DNA from: UBA2365 sp964594045
GTDB taxonomy: Bacteria > Bacteroidota > Bacteroidia > Chitinophagales > Saprospiraceae
DNA length: 64,000 bases
Assembly: GCA_964594045.1 (NCBI GenBank)
Contig: CAZQKR010000001.1
Coordinates: 1-64,000 of the forward strand
Direction of reading: 5' to 3'
The first letter of the stretch is position 1. Each line of letters starts with the position of its first letter. The translations under genes were made by a program, and so were the position numbers. The notes beneath the pieces were generated by a model. The model was given only the letters and a program-made list of their open reading frames with translations. It made no database searches and was not told where the DNA came from. Positions 18,231-28,048 of this stretch are shown piece by piece.

Positions 18231-18992
18231 TTATATACCCCTGCGATTGAATTCTGCCATCAGAATAGAACTGGCAACAGCCACATTGAGGGATTCTGTT
18301 CTTTCGGTATATCTGGGTATGCTTATTTTATATACATCCAGATCTGGCATGTTAAGCTGCACGCCATGGCTCTCATTACCCATGATCAATAAAACAGGAT
18401 TTTCAACATCCACATCGTAGACAGAACCGCCATCCATTTCTGCAGAAAATATCCGGAAAGAAAGAGATGTTTCATTCAGAAAATCCATCAGGTTTTGTTC
18501 CAAAATCCTTAACCGGAACAGGCTGCCCATAGCTGATTGGACCACTTTGGGATTATAGGGGTCAACACATTCCTGTGACAATACCAGCAAATCCCAGCCA
18601 AACCATTCAGCAGACCTGATGATCGTACCCAGGTTTCCGGGATCCCTGACTTTATCGAGATAGAGTACCTTCTTCAGTGTTGCAGGATCAAAAGTGGTAT
18701 TGGCCCCGGGCGAATGGATCACACCGAGTACGTTTTGAGGCGTTTTTAGATTGGATATCCTGCTTAGCGCATCAGCATTAATGACATCAAACTGAATATT
18801 GGCAACTTCCAGTTTTCCCCTGTTTTGCTCGATAAAATCAGGAAGGCCGTAAAGATGATCGATCAAAGAGGCATTGAATTCGATCAATTCAAGTATAATT
18901 TTCTCACCTTCAGCTAAATATTTTTGGTACATTTGCCTGTACTTTTTTGCATTCAGGGATCGTATGAACTGAATGGTGTTTTTCGAAAGCAT
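18231..18992 (-). CDS. SpoU/TrmH-family RNA 2'-O-methyltransferase
   Basis: A 253-residue RNA ribose methyltransferase of the SPOUT (TrmH/RlmB-like) class. The N-terminal substrate-binding domain (about 1-95) is followed by the knotted methyltransferase domain. Motif 1 is DKVRDPGNLGTIIRSAEWFG with the conserved Asn and Arg, motif 2 is LLIMGNESHGV with the catalytic-region Glu, and motif 3 is ISIPRYTERTESLNVAVASSI. These bind S-adenosylmethionine in the trefoil knot; the enzyme works as a dimer. The target, rRNA or tRNA, cannot be told from sequence. It is divergent from the TamL gene, with only about 27 bp between the starts. Confidence 0.92.
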   Translation of the reverse strand: MLSKNTIQFIRSLNAKKYRQMYQKYLAEGEKIILELIEFNASLIDHLYGLPDFIEQNRGKLEVANIQFDVINADALSRISNLKTPQNVLGVIHSPGANTTFDPATLKKVLYLDKVRDPGNLGTIIRSAEWFGWDLLVLSQECVDPYNPKVVQSAMGSLFRLRILEQNLMDFLNETSLSFRIFSAEMDGGSVYDVDVENPVLLIMGNESHGVQLNMPDLDVYKISIPRYTERTESLNVAVASSILMAEFNRRGI

Positions 18993-19019
18993 TAGACCTG
19001 TTTTAGTTAAAACTTATTT

Positions 19020-21350
19020 TTGATCAATAAAGATAACATATTATTTTTTCTGGGGCTTGCTGCGGTGATCTTTTTGTTGAGTTCATGTGATGCCACAAAA
19101 TTCCTGGCTGAGGGTGAAAGTTTTACAGGAATAGACCGTGTGATCATTAAAAGTCCGAGAAAAATAGAAGACAAATCCTATCTGAGCACGGAGCTGGAAG
19201 GTTTTATCAAACAAAAAAGAAACAGAAACAGGTTGAATGTATATGCATATTATGCCACCCAGCAACCCGGGGATACCTTGTGGCATCATCGTTTTATACA
19301 GAAATTCATTGCAGAAAAGCCCAACATACTGGATGAAGAAATGGTACGGTCCAACGCGCTTGAAATGGAAGATTTTCTGAAAAATAAACGCGGTTTTTAT
19401 AATGCAAAGGTAGAGTACAAACTCATTTTCCATCCCAGGTTCAAAGAAACGGGCGTAGATTATCTGGTTTATGGGGGTAAACGTTACAGGATCAGGTCTG
19501 TAGAATATCAGACATCAGACAGTACCCTGAACACTTTGATGCAGTCCACCAAATCTGAGTCCTTTTTAAAACATGGCAATCCGGTCAGCTCACTTGATTA
19601 TGAACGTGAACGCACAAGACTTACGGATCTTTTCCAGAACAACGGATATTCTCAGTTCATTCCAAATTACATAGAGTTGACCGGGGATTCCAGCAATTAC
19701 CAGGTAGACCTGAAAATCAACATACTGAATGTCAACCAGGAACAGGAACATCCCAGGTTTACCACCGGGAAAATTCAGATCTATACCGATTTTAATGCAG
19801 CAAAAGCAAGCGATGCCACTGCAACTGAATACATTGACAGCATGTTTTTCATCAGAAGATTTGTAAATTACCTGGTCAAGCCGGATGTGCTATCTTCCAA
19901 AATTTCGTTCAAACAAGGAGAATTGACCAATAAATTCAAGCAGCAGGAGACCTATAACCGGTTGTCCCAGCTCAGTCCATACAAGTTTGTCATCATCAGA
20001 CCTTCCCTGGATTCGCTCAATGACCGTGTCATCAATTACGACCTGCTTCTCGTACCCAAGCCGGCTTTGTGGCAAACTGAATATGGCCTGGAACTTAATT
20101 TCACCACACGTGCACAAAATGACCAGCTTTTTGGTTTGGGAGGCAATTTTTCCATAGAAAACAACAACCTGTTCGGTGGTGCAGAAAGATATATTTCGTC
20201 TTTGTCAGCCAATTCCGATATACGTCTGGTAAAATTATATGAGTTTTTCCTGACGAATTCAAACAGTATTTTTATCCCGAAGCCTATTGGAATTCACCGA
20301 TATTCAGCTTTTTATCCTCTTTTTCGTGCATTTTTGCCCAAACAGTACCTGAATTTCTCCAAATATGCCCAAACCAGGACTTCACTCAACGCCTATTTTC
20401 ATAGTTTGACAGAAACTTTTGATATTTTTACAATCAACACTTCTGTTGGCTACCAGTTCAGGGCCGGCGAACAAGTTACCGTATCCATTGATCAGTTCAC
20501 TATTGATTACCATACATCCAAAATTTTCAATGAATCTTTGTTCAATGAACCATATATCAAAAACAGTTTAAGCCCATACCTGTTAACCGGATTCTTTTTT
20601 GATGATCTGGCAATAGTGGTAAAAAATAAAAACACCTACAGTAAATTTTCATGGAACATTGCTTCCGGGATTGAGTTTTCCGGCCTTGAAGTTTATCTAA
20701 TGAATAAGCTTTACGGAAGACTCACCGATGATGATAGCTACTGGACTTTGAAATTCAATGACGGGACCCGGCTGGCCAAGTACTTCAAAGCTCAATTTGA
20801 ATACCGGACCAGATTTGTACTTTCTTCCGGATCAAGTATCGCTTCAAGACTGTTTGCAGGTTTTGGCATACCGTACGGAGACAACAGCATTTTACCTTAC
20901 ACAAAACAATTTTATGCCGGAGGATCACAAAGTATCAGGGCATGGCCAACAAGAGGATTGGGACCAGGCGGATATGCGACTTCTGCCCCGGAGGATGACC
21001 AGGTCGCTTTTCAGAAAGGAGACATCAAACTGGAAGCGAACATAGAATACCGGTTTAATCTTCCATGGTATTTTGAGGGTGCGGTTTTTGTAGATGCAGG
21101 AAATATCTGGCTATACAACGAAGATGAAAAACTGACCAACTCGCGGTTCACAAAAGATTTCTGGAAACAGGTCGCTGTTGGTCCTGGATATGGTTTACGT
21201 CTTAACTTCAATTTCCTGATCGTCCGTTTCGATCTGGGATACAAATGGAGATTGCCCTACCCTGACCCCGTGACCAATTTACATTGGGTCGGGTGGAGCA
21301 ATTATCTGAGAGATCCCAACCTCACTTTTGGTCTTGATTATTCATTCTGA
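19020..21350 (+). CDS. TamL-type BamA/TamA-family outer-membrane lipoprotein
   Basis: A 776-residue Omp85-superfamily protein thought to help assemble outer-membrane proteins. The start is a TTG; no in-frame ATG precedes the lipoprotein signal (FLGLAAVIFLLSSC, Cys 23). POTRA-like repeats cover about 30-340, and a 16-strand barrel follows. Barrel hallmarks are QFYAGGSQSIRAWPTRGLGPG (the conserved RGY/RAW loop) and RLNFNFLIVRFDLGYKWRLP near the end, closing with LDYSF. Lipid-anchored TamA variants (TamL) are known from Bacteroidota. No TamB-like gene is adjacent. The TTG overlaps a TATTTTTG octamer, so promoter and start cannot both be as written; I prefer the start, which is needed for a full signal peptide. 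Confidence 0.87.
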   Translation: MINKDNILFFLGLAAVIFLLSSCDATKFLAEGESFTGIDRVIIKSPRKIEDKSYLSTELEGFIKQKRNRNRLNVYAYYATQQPGDTLWHHRFIQKFIAEKPNILDEEMVRSNALEMEDFLKNKRGFYNAKVEYKLIFHPRFKETGVDYLVYGGKRYRIRSVEYQTSDSTLNTLMQSTKSESFLKHGNPVSSLDYERERTRLTDLFQNNGYSQFIPNYIELTGDSSNYQVDLKINILNVNQEQEHPRFTTGKIQIYTDFNAAKASDATATEYIDSMFFIRRFVNYLVKPDVLSSKISFKQGELTNKFKQQETYNRLSQLSPYKFVIIRPSLDSLNDRVINYDLLLVPKPALWQTEYGLELNFTTRAQNDQLFGLGGNFSIENNNLFGGAERYISSLSANSDIRLVKLYEFFLTNSNSIFIPKPIGIHRYSAFYPLFRAFLPKQYLNFSKYAQTRTSLNAYFHSLTETFDIFTINTSVGYQFRAGEQVTVSIDQFTIDYHTSKIFNESLFNEPYIKNSLSPYLLTGFFFDDLAIVVKNKNTYSKFSWNIASGIEFSGLEVYLMNKLYGRLTDDDSYWTLKFNDGTRLAKYFKAQFEYRTRFVLSSGSSIASRLFAGFGIPYGDNSILPYTKQFYAGGSQSIRAWPTRGLGPGGYATSAPEDDQVAFQKGDIKLEANIEYRFNLPWYFEGAVFVDAGNIWLYNEDEKLTNSRFTKDFWKQVAVGPGYGLRLNFNFLIVRFDLGYKWRLPYPDPVTNLHWVGWSNYLRDPNLTFGLDYSF

Positions 21351-21364
21351 AAAGGACGAACACA

Positions 21365-22981
21365 TCAAAAGGCCTGTTTCAGTCCCACCAGCATAAGGGC
21401 CCTATAGCTTGGATATTGATACCAGCGATGGTATTTTGAAGCCGTTATATTATTCCATACCAGGAAGGCATATGTATTTTTGAAAACCCGGTATTGCCCG
21501 CTGAAATTGAAATCTGCGAACACCGGTAATCTTTCGGCTACACCTGTCGAGACATCTTTGTAAAAAATTCCGCTCATAAAACAGAAGCTGCCTTCGATGG
21601 ACAGTTTATTTTCAAATAGCGTTGCTTTGACACCTAAATTTGCGTCCAAAGCAGGTCTGTGCCATGGTTTTTCTTCAACATCCATCCTGTAAAAATGATT
21701 CGCCAACCTGCCATTAAAAGACAGTGATTCAGTCAGTTTATAATCCGCTTCAGCCTGAATGCTGAAATCTGTTCCATTGTCATACAAGATCTGAAACTGA
21801 CGGCTGTCAAACATGGAAATACCATATAAAGGAAGGTTTTGCAACTGGTGATATGCAGCCACAACCTCAAAAAGTGCACCTTCAACGTTTCCTCTTAATC
21901 CGGCAAAATAATTAACGGAAATGAAAGAATTTGACTGGAAGGAGAGAAAATTCATAAAAGGATTTTCTTTCACGCTTGCGTACAGTGAATTGATCCTGAT
22001 GAGCTGGTCCACTCCGGCAAAAATATCAAAGTATGTAAAAATCTTGTTGAGTGATATTTTCCCTGCAGGGTAAATGAAATAATCATTTGCATAACCCATA
22101 CTTCCACCCAATTCAAATGTAAAATACGGTTTATTGTAGACCAATGCTGGTGAAAACCTCAACATACCCAAAGGTGAGTGGACATCAGCCAATGCAGTCT
22201 CCGCTTCAACCGGGAAAGCTAACGAAAAGCTTCCTCCGGTGTTCCACTCTGGTCTTACTGAAGCAAGAAGATAATGCTCGTAGGCACTTTCGATATTATT
22301 ATGGATAAACCTGTAATTGACCGACGCCTGACCGTCAAAAATCCGGCTGACCGGAGTGGAAGGAATTTCCAGTTCCATATCCCAGTGCGTAAATCTTCTG
22401 GTGGGATCGTCATAAATAACATTAGTATCTGCGTTGGATTCAACACCATACAGGTTGTAATAATCGATATTCATATCTGCAAAAGCTTTATAAGGCAAGC
22501 CATTCTTAAAAGCATTCTGCAAATTCATTACCATGTTATTATTGTAAAAACGCTGATCAGCAATGTTTTTGTTGTTGGCTGACAGGTGATTAAGAGAGAA
22601 CCCGGCCAGCATACTGCCTTTTTTTATGCTGTAGGCCAGTTCGGCAAGAATCGCATTGGGAAGACCATAGGCAGCCCTCACCAAACCAGTATTTGCAACA
22701 GGTTCTTTTATCGGAGGTAAGGCCAGCGGTCTGATGCTCGGCTTTTCATAATCCAGTTTGATCGGCCTCCCCGATATATTATACTGATATGATCTGCTGC
22801 TCAAATCAAAAACAGGTATTACGGGCAAAAGATCCACTTTCTTAAAATCCTTGAGTTTGGCTTCAAAATCCTTGAAAACCTTGATATCATCCACCTGGAT
22901 CTCACCCTGACCGTTAAGCCCTGTCAACAAGCCGTTGGTGAAAATCAGGGTTAATAAAACGATATTAATTAATTGCTTCAT
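21365..22981 (-). CDS. Outer-membrane beta-barrel protein paired with TPR protein
   Basis: A 538-residue predicted barrel. The signal peptide (MKQLINIVLLTLIFTNGLLTGLNGQ) is followed by a short conserved-looking head (about 28-110, with DLLPVIPVFDLSSRSYQYNI and RPLALPPIKEP). About 400 residues of alternating aromatic/Gly strands follow, ending in LVGLKQAF with a terminal Phe. The barrel looks like that of TonB-dependent receptors, but there is no plug or TonB box, so active import is not supported. It lies 48 bp downstream of the large TPR gene on the same strand and is probably cotranscribed. From memory, this pairing recurs in Bacteroidota, which suggests a joint envelope function of unknown nature. 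Confidence 0.72.
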   Translation of the reverse strand: MKQLINIVLLTLIFTNGLLTGLNGQGEIQVDDIKVFKDFEAKLKDFKKVDLLPVIPVFDLSSRSYQYNISGRPIKLDYEKPSIRPLALPPIKEPVANTGLVRAAYGLPNAILAELAYSIKKGSMLAGFSLNHLSANNKNIADQRFYNNNMVMNLQNAFKNGLPYKAFADMNIDYYNLYGVESNADTNVIYDDPTRRFTHWDMELEIPSTPVSRIFDGQASVNYRFIHNNIESAYEHYLLASVRPEWNTGGSFSLAFPVEAETALADVHSPLGMLRFSPALVYNKPYFTFELGGSMGYANDYFIYPAGKISLNKIFTYFDIFAGVDQLIRINSLYASVKENPFMNFLSFQSNSFISVNYFAGLRGNVEGALFEVVAAYHQLQNLPLYGISMFDSRQFQILYDNGTDFSIQAEADYKLTESLSFNGRLANHFYRMDVEEKPWHRPALDANLGVKATLFENKLSIEGSFCFMSGIFYKDVSTGVAERLPVFADFNFSGQYRVFKNTYAFLVWNNITASKYHRWYQYPSYRALMLVGLKQAF

Positions 22982-23029
22982 AAAAATTTCTTTTAAAATA
23001 CCAATTCAGAATTCTTTTACATTGATGAA

Positions 23030-26000
23030 TCAATTGTTGAAATCCATAATCAGCGTGCCATCCAGGTTTTTCTTTTCCAGCCTGCTTTTCTGGACCTGTA
23101 ATTTGGCGATTTGCTTGAGTTTGTCTTCTGCTTCTGCCAGGATCCTGGCATCATCCCGATAGTTCTGAATTACAGCATCAACGGCTGATTTCGCATTGAA
23201 CAGGTCATTTTTGATCACCAGCAGATCTGAAAGCAGCAACAAGGTTTTGGCAATCCAGTACGGGTATGCATTGTTGATCGAATTGGCATTTCTGCACAAT
23301 TCTTCCGCAAGTTTATATTCCTTTCTATCGTAATATATCAGGGCGATCAGATATCTCGCTTCAGCAGCAAGACTGCTGTTCTTCATATTCTGGATCACCT
23401 TGTTAAATGCGTTGATGGCAGGATCATATTTCTTTTCCTGAAAATTGAGTTTTCCCAAATAATAGTATGAAGATGTGGTTTCCTTCACTGTTGCCAGAGG
23501 ATTGCTCTGAATTTTCGCCGCGAAGATGTTGACCCCGTCCAGATGAGCATTCCGGTAAGCGCTTCGCAATGCACCTAATTGTGCCTCATACTTTCTGGGT
23601 TCTGAACTGGTGAGACTTTCCAGTTCCGTGTAGTATTTGTATGCTTGCCTGAAATCATTGCTATAATTGAAACAGATCATGGCTGCATTGAACAAAGACT
23701 CTTCATAGAATTCGCCTGCGCCCTTTTCCAGGATAAATCTGAAATCTTCCAGAGCATCCCTGTACTTTTCTGTTGCCAGCAATGATTTTCCCCTGTAAAA
23801 GTGACTTTCCACATTAAAATAACCTTTAGGAAAAGTGTTGAGGTATTCACTAAAACCTTTCACCGCAGAGGTAAACTGAGCCTTATCGTACAGGTTCCTG
23901 GCAGCTGCATAGGTAACTGAGTCAGCATAGTAATTTTCCATTTCCATGCCTGCCTTGTTGCGAACGATCTGGATGAACTCTGCCGGCTGATTCAAATCTT
24001 TAATGTAGATCTCTTCCATTGCACGCAAAGCTTCCTTTGCATCGCTGCCTGAAGGATTGCCAGTCAGCACAGATTGGTACATATTGCTGGCTTCATCCAG
24101 TTGTCCCTTATTGTAATGTAATAATCCGAGCTTAAGATACGCCCTGTTTTTGTTCATTCCCCGGTCATCCGGCAAGTTGACCATGGACTTGAATGTTTCC
24201 ATGGCTTTATCCTGCTGACCGGTTTCCAGGTAGATATCTCCGGCCAACAAATAGGTTTGCTCAAGCATGTCAGAAGAGGTATAATCCCTCATGATTCCCT
24301 GTAACAGAGTGATTGCGCCTCCATTGTCTCCATTGAGTTGAAGGATTATGGCTTTCTGATACATGGCATATGGGGTGAATTGGTTTCTGGATTTGATGAT
24401 ATCGTCATAATGATACAATGCATCGCTGAATTTTTTCAATTGGAGCGCGCAATCTCCGGCTCTTAATTTGGCATTGAGGTAGATTTTATTTTTCAGCTCC
24501 ACATTATCCAGGGTAGTTCTGGGCAACAGCGTGAGACTTCTGCTGAACTCATCGTATCCAGCCTGATATTTGTTGAGCTGTATATAATTATAACCTTGCA
24601 GATAATGGGCAAAAGCAGGTGCAGATTGGCCGGTCAATTCCGGAACACCTTTGATCAGGAGAAAGTATTTGATGAGATTCTCTGAACTTTGAGCATACTT
24701 ACCCTGACGCTGCAGGATCTCCGCAAGCCAGTAATATGCCTGGAGCGTGGTACTCAGATCCCTGTCAGTTTTAATGGCTTTCTCCAGATCCGAAATAGCA
24801 ACGTCCTCACGGCCGTTCTGGATCTCCTGCAATGCCTTGTAGTAGCAGACTTTCTGATAGGCATCAAACAGCTGGTAGGAAACGTTATTTCTGGATTCCA
24901 GTATCTCCTGAGCCTTGCTATAGTCCCTGGTCTGAACAAACAACTCACCCAAAAGATTCTGGGATTCTATATAGTACAAAGAGTTATCAGGTATCAGGAA
25001 TAAAGCATCAATGGCTTCACGATCATAACCCAGCTCAGCTGACAGTTTTCCAAAGTTGAGCAGGGATTCCTCATGCATATTGTTTTTAATGTTGTGGTCA
25101 GTCACTTTCTTCAAGGCAGTCCGGGCAGAAAGTTTATCTCCTGTTTTAAGATAGCAGTTGGCCAGGTAATAATTGGACACCTGCCCCATATCCCCTTCGA
25201 CATCAGAGATCTGTAGAAAATGTGGAATGGCTTCCTTCCATTTCTCAAGGAAATAATAGGCATAGGCCAACTGATAAAAATCTGCCTCTGTCATTTTCTC
25301 CACTTGCTTTTCAAAGGTTTCCAAATGGGGCAATGCTTTGGCATAATCACCCTGTATAAAATAAGCTGAACCGATCAGCTGATGTATTTTGTGACGGTTT
25401 TTAAGTTCAGAGACCTGAAGCCTTTCTTCACCATAGGTAATGGTTTTTTGGTATTGTTCCTGGGTAAAATAAAGCTGAACCAGGTAATACGGGATATGGT
25501 CCCGGTAATACGGATCATTCTGCACAATTTCAAAATGGTGAATGGATTCGGTAAAATTACCTCTTAAAAATTGACAGATGCCCAGGTAATAATTAGCAGG
25601 AAAGTAATACTCATTTTTGGTAAATGTAAGGTCTTCCAGCAGTGGTGCAGCCTGATCAAACCGTTGCTTGACAAAATTGGAATAGGCCATTTTAAACCAT
25701 ACCGTCTGGCTTTCTTCACGGTTGAGCAAATTTGCTTTGATCACAGAAAACGAATTGAGCGCTTCCGTATAGTCCTTTATCCTGAAATAATAATTTGCTT
25801 TTGCCAGGTATGCCTGCTGTAAAAGAATGTGCCCCGGGTAATTGCGCTCCAGTTCCAGTAAAATGTCATCTGCATTTTCAAGACCCAGGTCATAAGCCAT
25901 TTTCACACGGTACACATCCGCATGGATACCTGACAAATGTGTTGTTCTGTTGCTGCTCTCAAGTGCAGATTTGAATCGATCCAGTTTCAAGCCGGCTAAA

Positions 26001-26143
26001 CTGTATTGCCCTTCATCAAATGCCCGGATCCCTTCCTGATAAATGTAGTTATTTTCCAGATAAACCGCAGTTTTTTGACCGGACAAGGCATTAAAGGTGA
26101 AAAACACTGATATTCCAACAATATATTTTGTCAATTGCTTCAT
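23030..26143 (-). CDS. Large periplasmic tetratricopeptide-repeat protein
   Basis: A 1037-residue protein made almost wholly of TPR helices. The signal peptide is MKQLTKYIVGISVFFTFNALSGQ. Repeated TPR-like units with A/G-Y and alanine/proline signatures (for example FDEGQYSLAGLKLDRF, YFIQGDYAKALPHLETFE, YYLANCYLKTGDKLSARTAL, LKLGLLHYNKGQLDEASNMY) run from about 30 to 1020; I estimate more than 20. Such proteins form solenoids that hold protein partners and act in the periplasm. It is the first gene of a two-gene unit with the barrel protein downstream. No catalytic domain is present. Confidence 0.85.
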   Translation of the reverse strand: MKQLTKYIVGISVFFTFNALSGQKTAVYLENNYIYQEGIRAFDEGQYSLAGLKLDRFKSALESSNRTTHLSGIHADVYRVKMAYDLGLENADDILLELERNYPGHILLQQAYLAKANYYFRIKDYTEALNSFSVIKANLLNREESQTVWFKMAYSNFVKQRFDQAAPLLEDLTFTKNEYYFPANYYLGICQFLRGNFTESIHHFEIVQNDPYYRDHIPYYLVQLYFTQEQYQKTITYGEERLQVSELKNRHKIHQLIGSAYFIQGDYAKALPHLETFEKQVEKMTEADFYQLAYAYYFLEKWKEAIPHFLQISDVEGDMGQVSNYYLANCYLKTGDKLSARTALKKVTDHNIKNNMHEESLLNFGKLSAELGYDREAIDALFLIPDNSLYYIESQNLLGELFVQTRDYSKAQEILESRNNVSYQLFDAYQKVCYYKALQEIQNGREDVAISDLEKAIKTDRDLSTTLQAYYWLAEILQRQGKYAQSSENLIKYFLLIKGVPELTGQSAPAFAHYLQGYNYIQLNKYQAGYDEFSRSLTLLPRTTLDNVELKNKIYLNAKLRAGDCALQLKKFSDALYHYDDIIKSRNQFTPYAMYQKAIILQLNGDNGGAITLLQGIMRDYTSSDMLEQTYLLAGDIYLETGQQDKAMETFKSMVNLPDDRGMNKNRAYLKLGLLHYNKGQLDEASNMYQSVLTGNPSGSDAKEALRAMEEIYIKDLNQPAEFIQIVRNKAGMEMENYYADSVTYAAARNLYDKAQFTSAVKGFSEYLNTFPKGYFNVESHFYRGKSLLATEKYRDALEDFRFILEKGAGEFYEESLFNAAMICFNYSNDFRQAYKYYTELESLTSSEPRKYEAQLGALRSAYRNAHLDGVNIFAAKIQSNPLATVKETTSSYYYLGKLNFQEKKYDPAINAFNKVIQNMKNSSLAAEARYLIALIYYDRKEYKLAEELCRNANSINNAYPYWIAKTLLLLSDLLVIKNDLFNAKSAVDAVIQNYRDDARILAEAEDKLKQIAKLQVQKSRLEKKNLDGTLIMDFNN

Positions 26144-27293
26144 TTGAAATTGATTAGCTTTTTACAATACCCGGGCTTCAGAGATAGAAACAGCAGTAAA
26201 TCCTTACTAAAAGTTGATCAGGTCAGATAAATCTGCAATCCTGTCATTATCCGGTACATTATTGAATACAACATAATAACGCTGGTGTTCAATCCGGATT
26301 TTATCTTTAAAAAATCATTAACACAGAAAATGCTGTTATTATCCATTGGCACCAATTACTTTTCACCCTTCAACAAGTACCATGAAGGGAATTCAATACA
26401 AACATATAAAATATTTTTGAAATATAAAAAATATTTATTATTAAGGTATTAAGTATTGATGTTGTTTAAGAATTAGGTTGATAGCTGAACATGACCGACC
26501 GTTCCTGAAAGGTAAATATCCGGTGCACATTCAAGGGAAGGAACACGAAGGGCGGCCCAGCCAAAAGTCAGGTCAAAGCTCCTTTTTGGATCGAAGATGC
26601 TGACATGCAAAGCATCGTCAGTATCGAAGATGCTGACATGCAAAGCATCGTCAGTATCCCAGATGCTGACAAGCTTGCCTGATAAGTGCTGACATGCAAA
26701 GCATCGTCAGCATTCGTCAGTATCGGAGATGCTGACATGCAAAGCATCGTCAGTATCGCAGAAACTGACAAGCTTGCCTGATAAGTGCTGATATGCAAAG
26801 CATCGTCAGCATTCGTCAGTAATTTGTTTGCAAGCTTTAACAAAGACTTCATTAAAATGATTTCTATTTTGACATGCAATTCCATTAAATTCAGTACTTT
26901 CATTCAGTTTTTCAGCAAAATCTCTTCATCTTCTTCCACGAGCATTATTATGGTCTGATTCACTTACCTGATGTGAAAGGATCAAAAAATCAGTTTTTGT
27001 CAGAATAAATGAGAATTGGTTTTCTCAAATGCCTTGCAAAGTCAGCGGAGAATGAACTGTTCAGGCAGACTTTTGGCTATATGATCACATTCTGACTACA
27101 ACCCGGAAATATTTCTTTGCCATACACTTACGGAAAGTATAATATATTTTGACTGAACAGTATTTTTTATATTTTTGATACCAAATTGACGTGTTGAACA
27201 TCCTGATTTTTTGAAAAGTGCATAAATTGACAGGATTTATTTGGATTTTGAGTCAGTGAATATTTTTAAAGACATCATTTACCGTACAGAATT
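26144..27293. other. Long intergenic region with REP-like array
   Basis: About 1150 bp between divergent genes. The only clear structure is the hairpin array at 26596-26820. A 111-codon minus frame crosses the array, but its repeats simply reflect a 33-bp DNA period and it is not called. The rest is AT-rich with no recognised gene or RNA. Confidence 0.7.
26596..26820 (+). repeat. REP-like bulged-hairpin array
   Basis: Five related 28-30 bp hairpins lie at 26596-26625, 26629-26658, 26686-26713, 26728-26757 and 26785-26812. Each pairs gctgac with gtcag around an inner stem atgc-aaa-gcat, always with one extra C before gtcag. Copies 1, 2 and 4 are identical. Copies 3 and 5 are nested in a longer palindrome whose outer arms are gatgctgac/gtcagtatc (26662-26670/26716-26724) or a degenerate form, joined by aagcttgcctgataa. 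The compound unit repeats with a period of about 99 bp. All five point the same way. Confidence 0.85.
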
Positions 27294-28040
27294 ATGAATT
27301 CATTTTTTACAGACAACTTCAGATTTGAAATTTATTCACCTGAACATATACTGGGTGTTTTATTTTTCATTTTGCTTGGCACAGGGATCATCTGGATTGG
27401 GAAAAAAACTAAATCTCCCGAAACGAAAAAGACGATCCTGTTGTATTTCACATTTTCCATATTTCTGTCCCAGATCGCCAAGGTGGTTATATTGCTGATA
27501 TTGGGAAGATTTGACGCACGCGTTGACCTGCCATTCCAATTGTGCAATGTTGCGCCCCTGATCCTTTGGACCGCCTATTATACCAGAAGCAGAGCATTGT
27601 ATGGAGTCATTTTCATGTGGATCATGGCAGGCACCATTCAATCCAATTTTACGCCGACACTTGAACATTCCTTCCCTCACTTTGAATGGTTCAGATACTG
27701 GATCATTCATGTTCTGGTGGTGATCGCCGTTATATACGGATTCGTGGTACTTGACTACAGGTTGAAATGGAAAGACATTTTTGTTTCACTTTTCTGGCTC
27801 AACATCTTTGCCCTGGTCATCTATCCGGTCAATCTTTGGCTGGATGCCAATTACCTTTTCCTGGTCGAGAAACCGCATGGTAAAACCATGTTTGATCTGC
27901 TGGGCAAATGGCCGGTATACATTTTCCAGCTGGAACTGGTAGCCATTCTGTTATTCAGCATTTTATACCTGCCATTTTACTTTTGGAACAGGGTGAAGAT
28001 GCCTGTTCAAAGAACCAACCAACCACTGGATGAAAATTAA
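27294..28040 (+). CDS. YwaF-like (TIGR02206) integral membrane protein
   Basis: A 248-residue inner-membrane protein with about six or seven hydrophobic helices. It matches my recollection of the TIGR02206/YwaF family: an early HILG in the first helix, a conserved LPFQLCNVAP segment, a central GTIQSNFTP, then NLWLDANYLFLVEKP, a WPVYIFQLE turn and a final LYLPFYF helix. The function of the family is unknown. It is 9 bp upstream of the ATE-like gene and should be cotranscribed with it. The start ATG is the first in frame and places helix 1 correctly. Confidence 0.8.
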   Translation: MNSFFTDNFRFEIYSPEHILGVLFFILLGTGIIWIGKKTKSPETKKTILLYFTFSIFLSQIAKVVILLILGRFDARVDLPFQLCNVAPLILWTAYYTRSRALYGVIFMWIMAGTIQSNFTPTLEHSFPHFEWFRYWIIHVLVVIAVIYGFVVLDYRLKWKDIFVSLFWLNIFALVIYPVNLWLDANYLFLVEKPHGKTMFDLLGKWPVYIFQLELVAILLFSILYLPFYFWNRVKMPVQRTNQPLDEN

Positions 28041-28048
28041 GACCGATC

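Noticed and set aside
26596..26820. CRISPR array
   Set aside because: The units are adjacent or nested palindromes without unique spacers of regular length, and no cas gene is nearby.
26568..26903. 111-codon minus-strand frame over the hairpin array
   Set aside because: Its repeated peptide only reflects a DNA period divisible by three; there is no ribosome-binding context, and the palindromic array explains the sequence.
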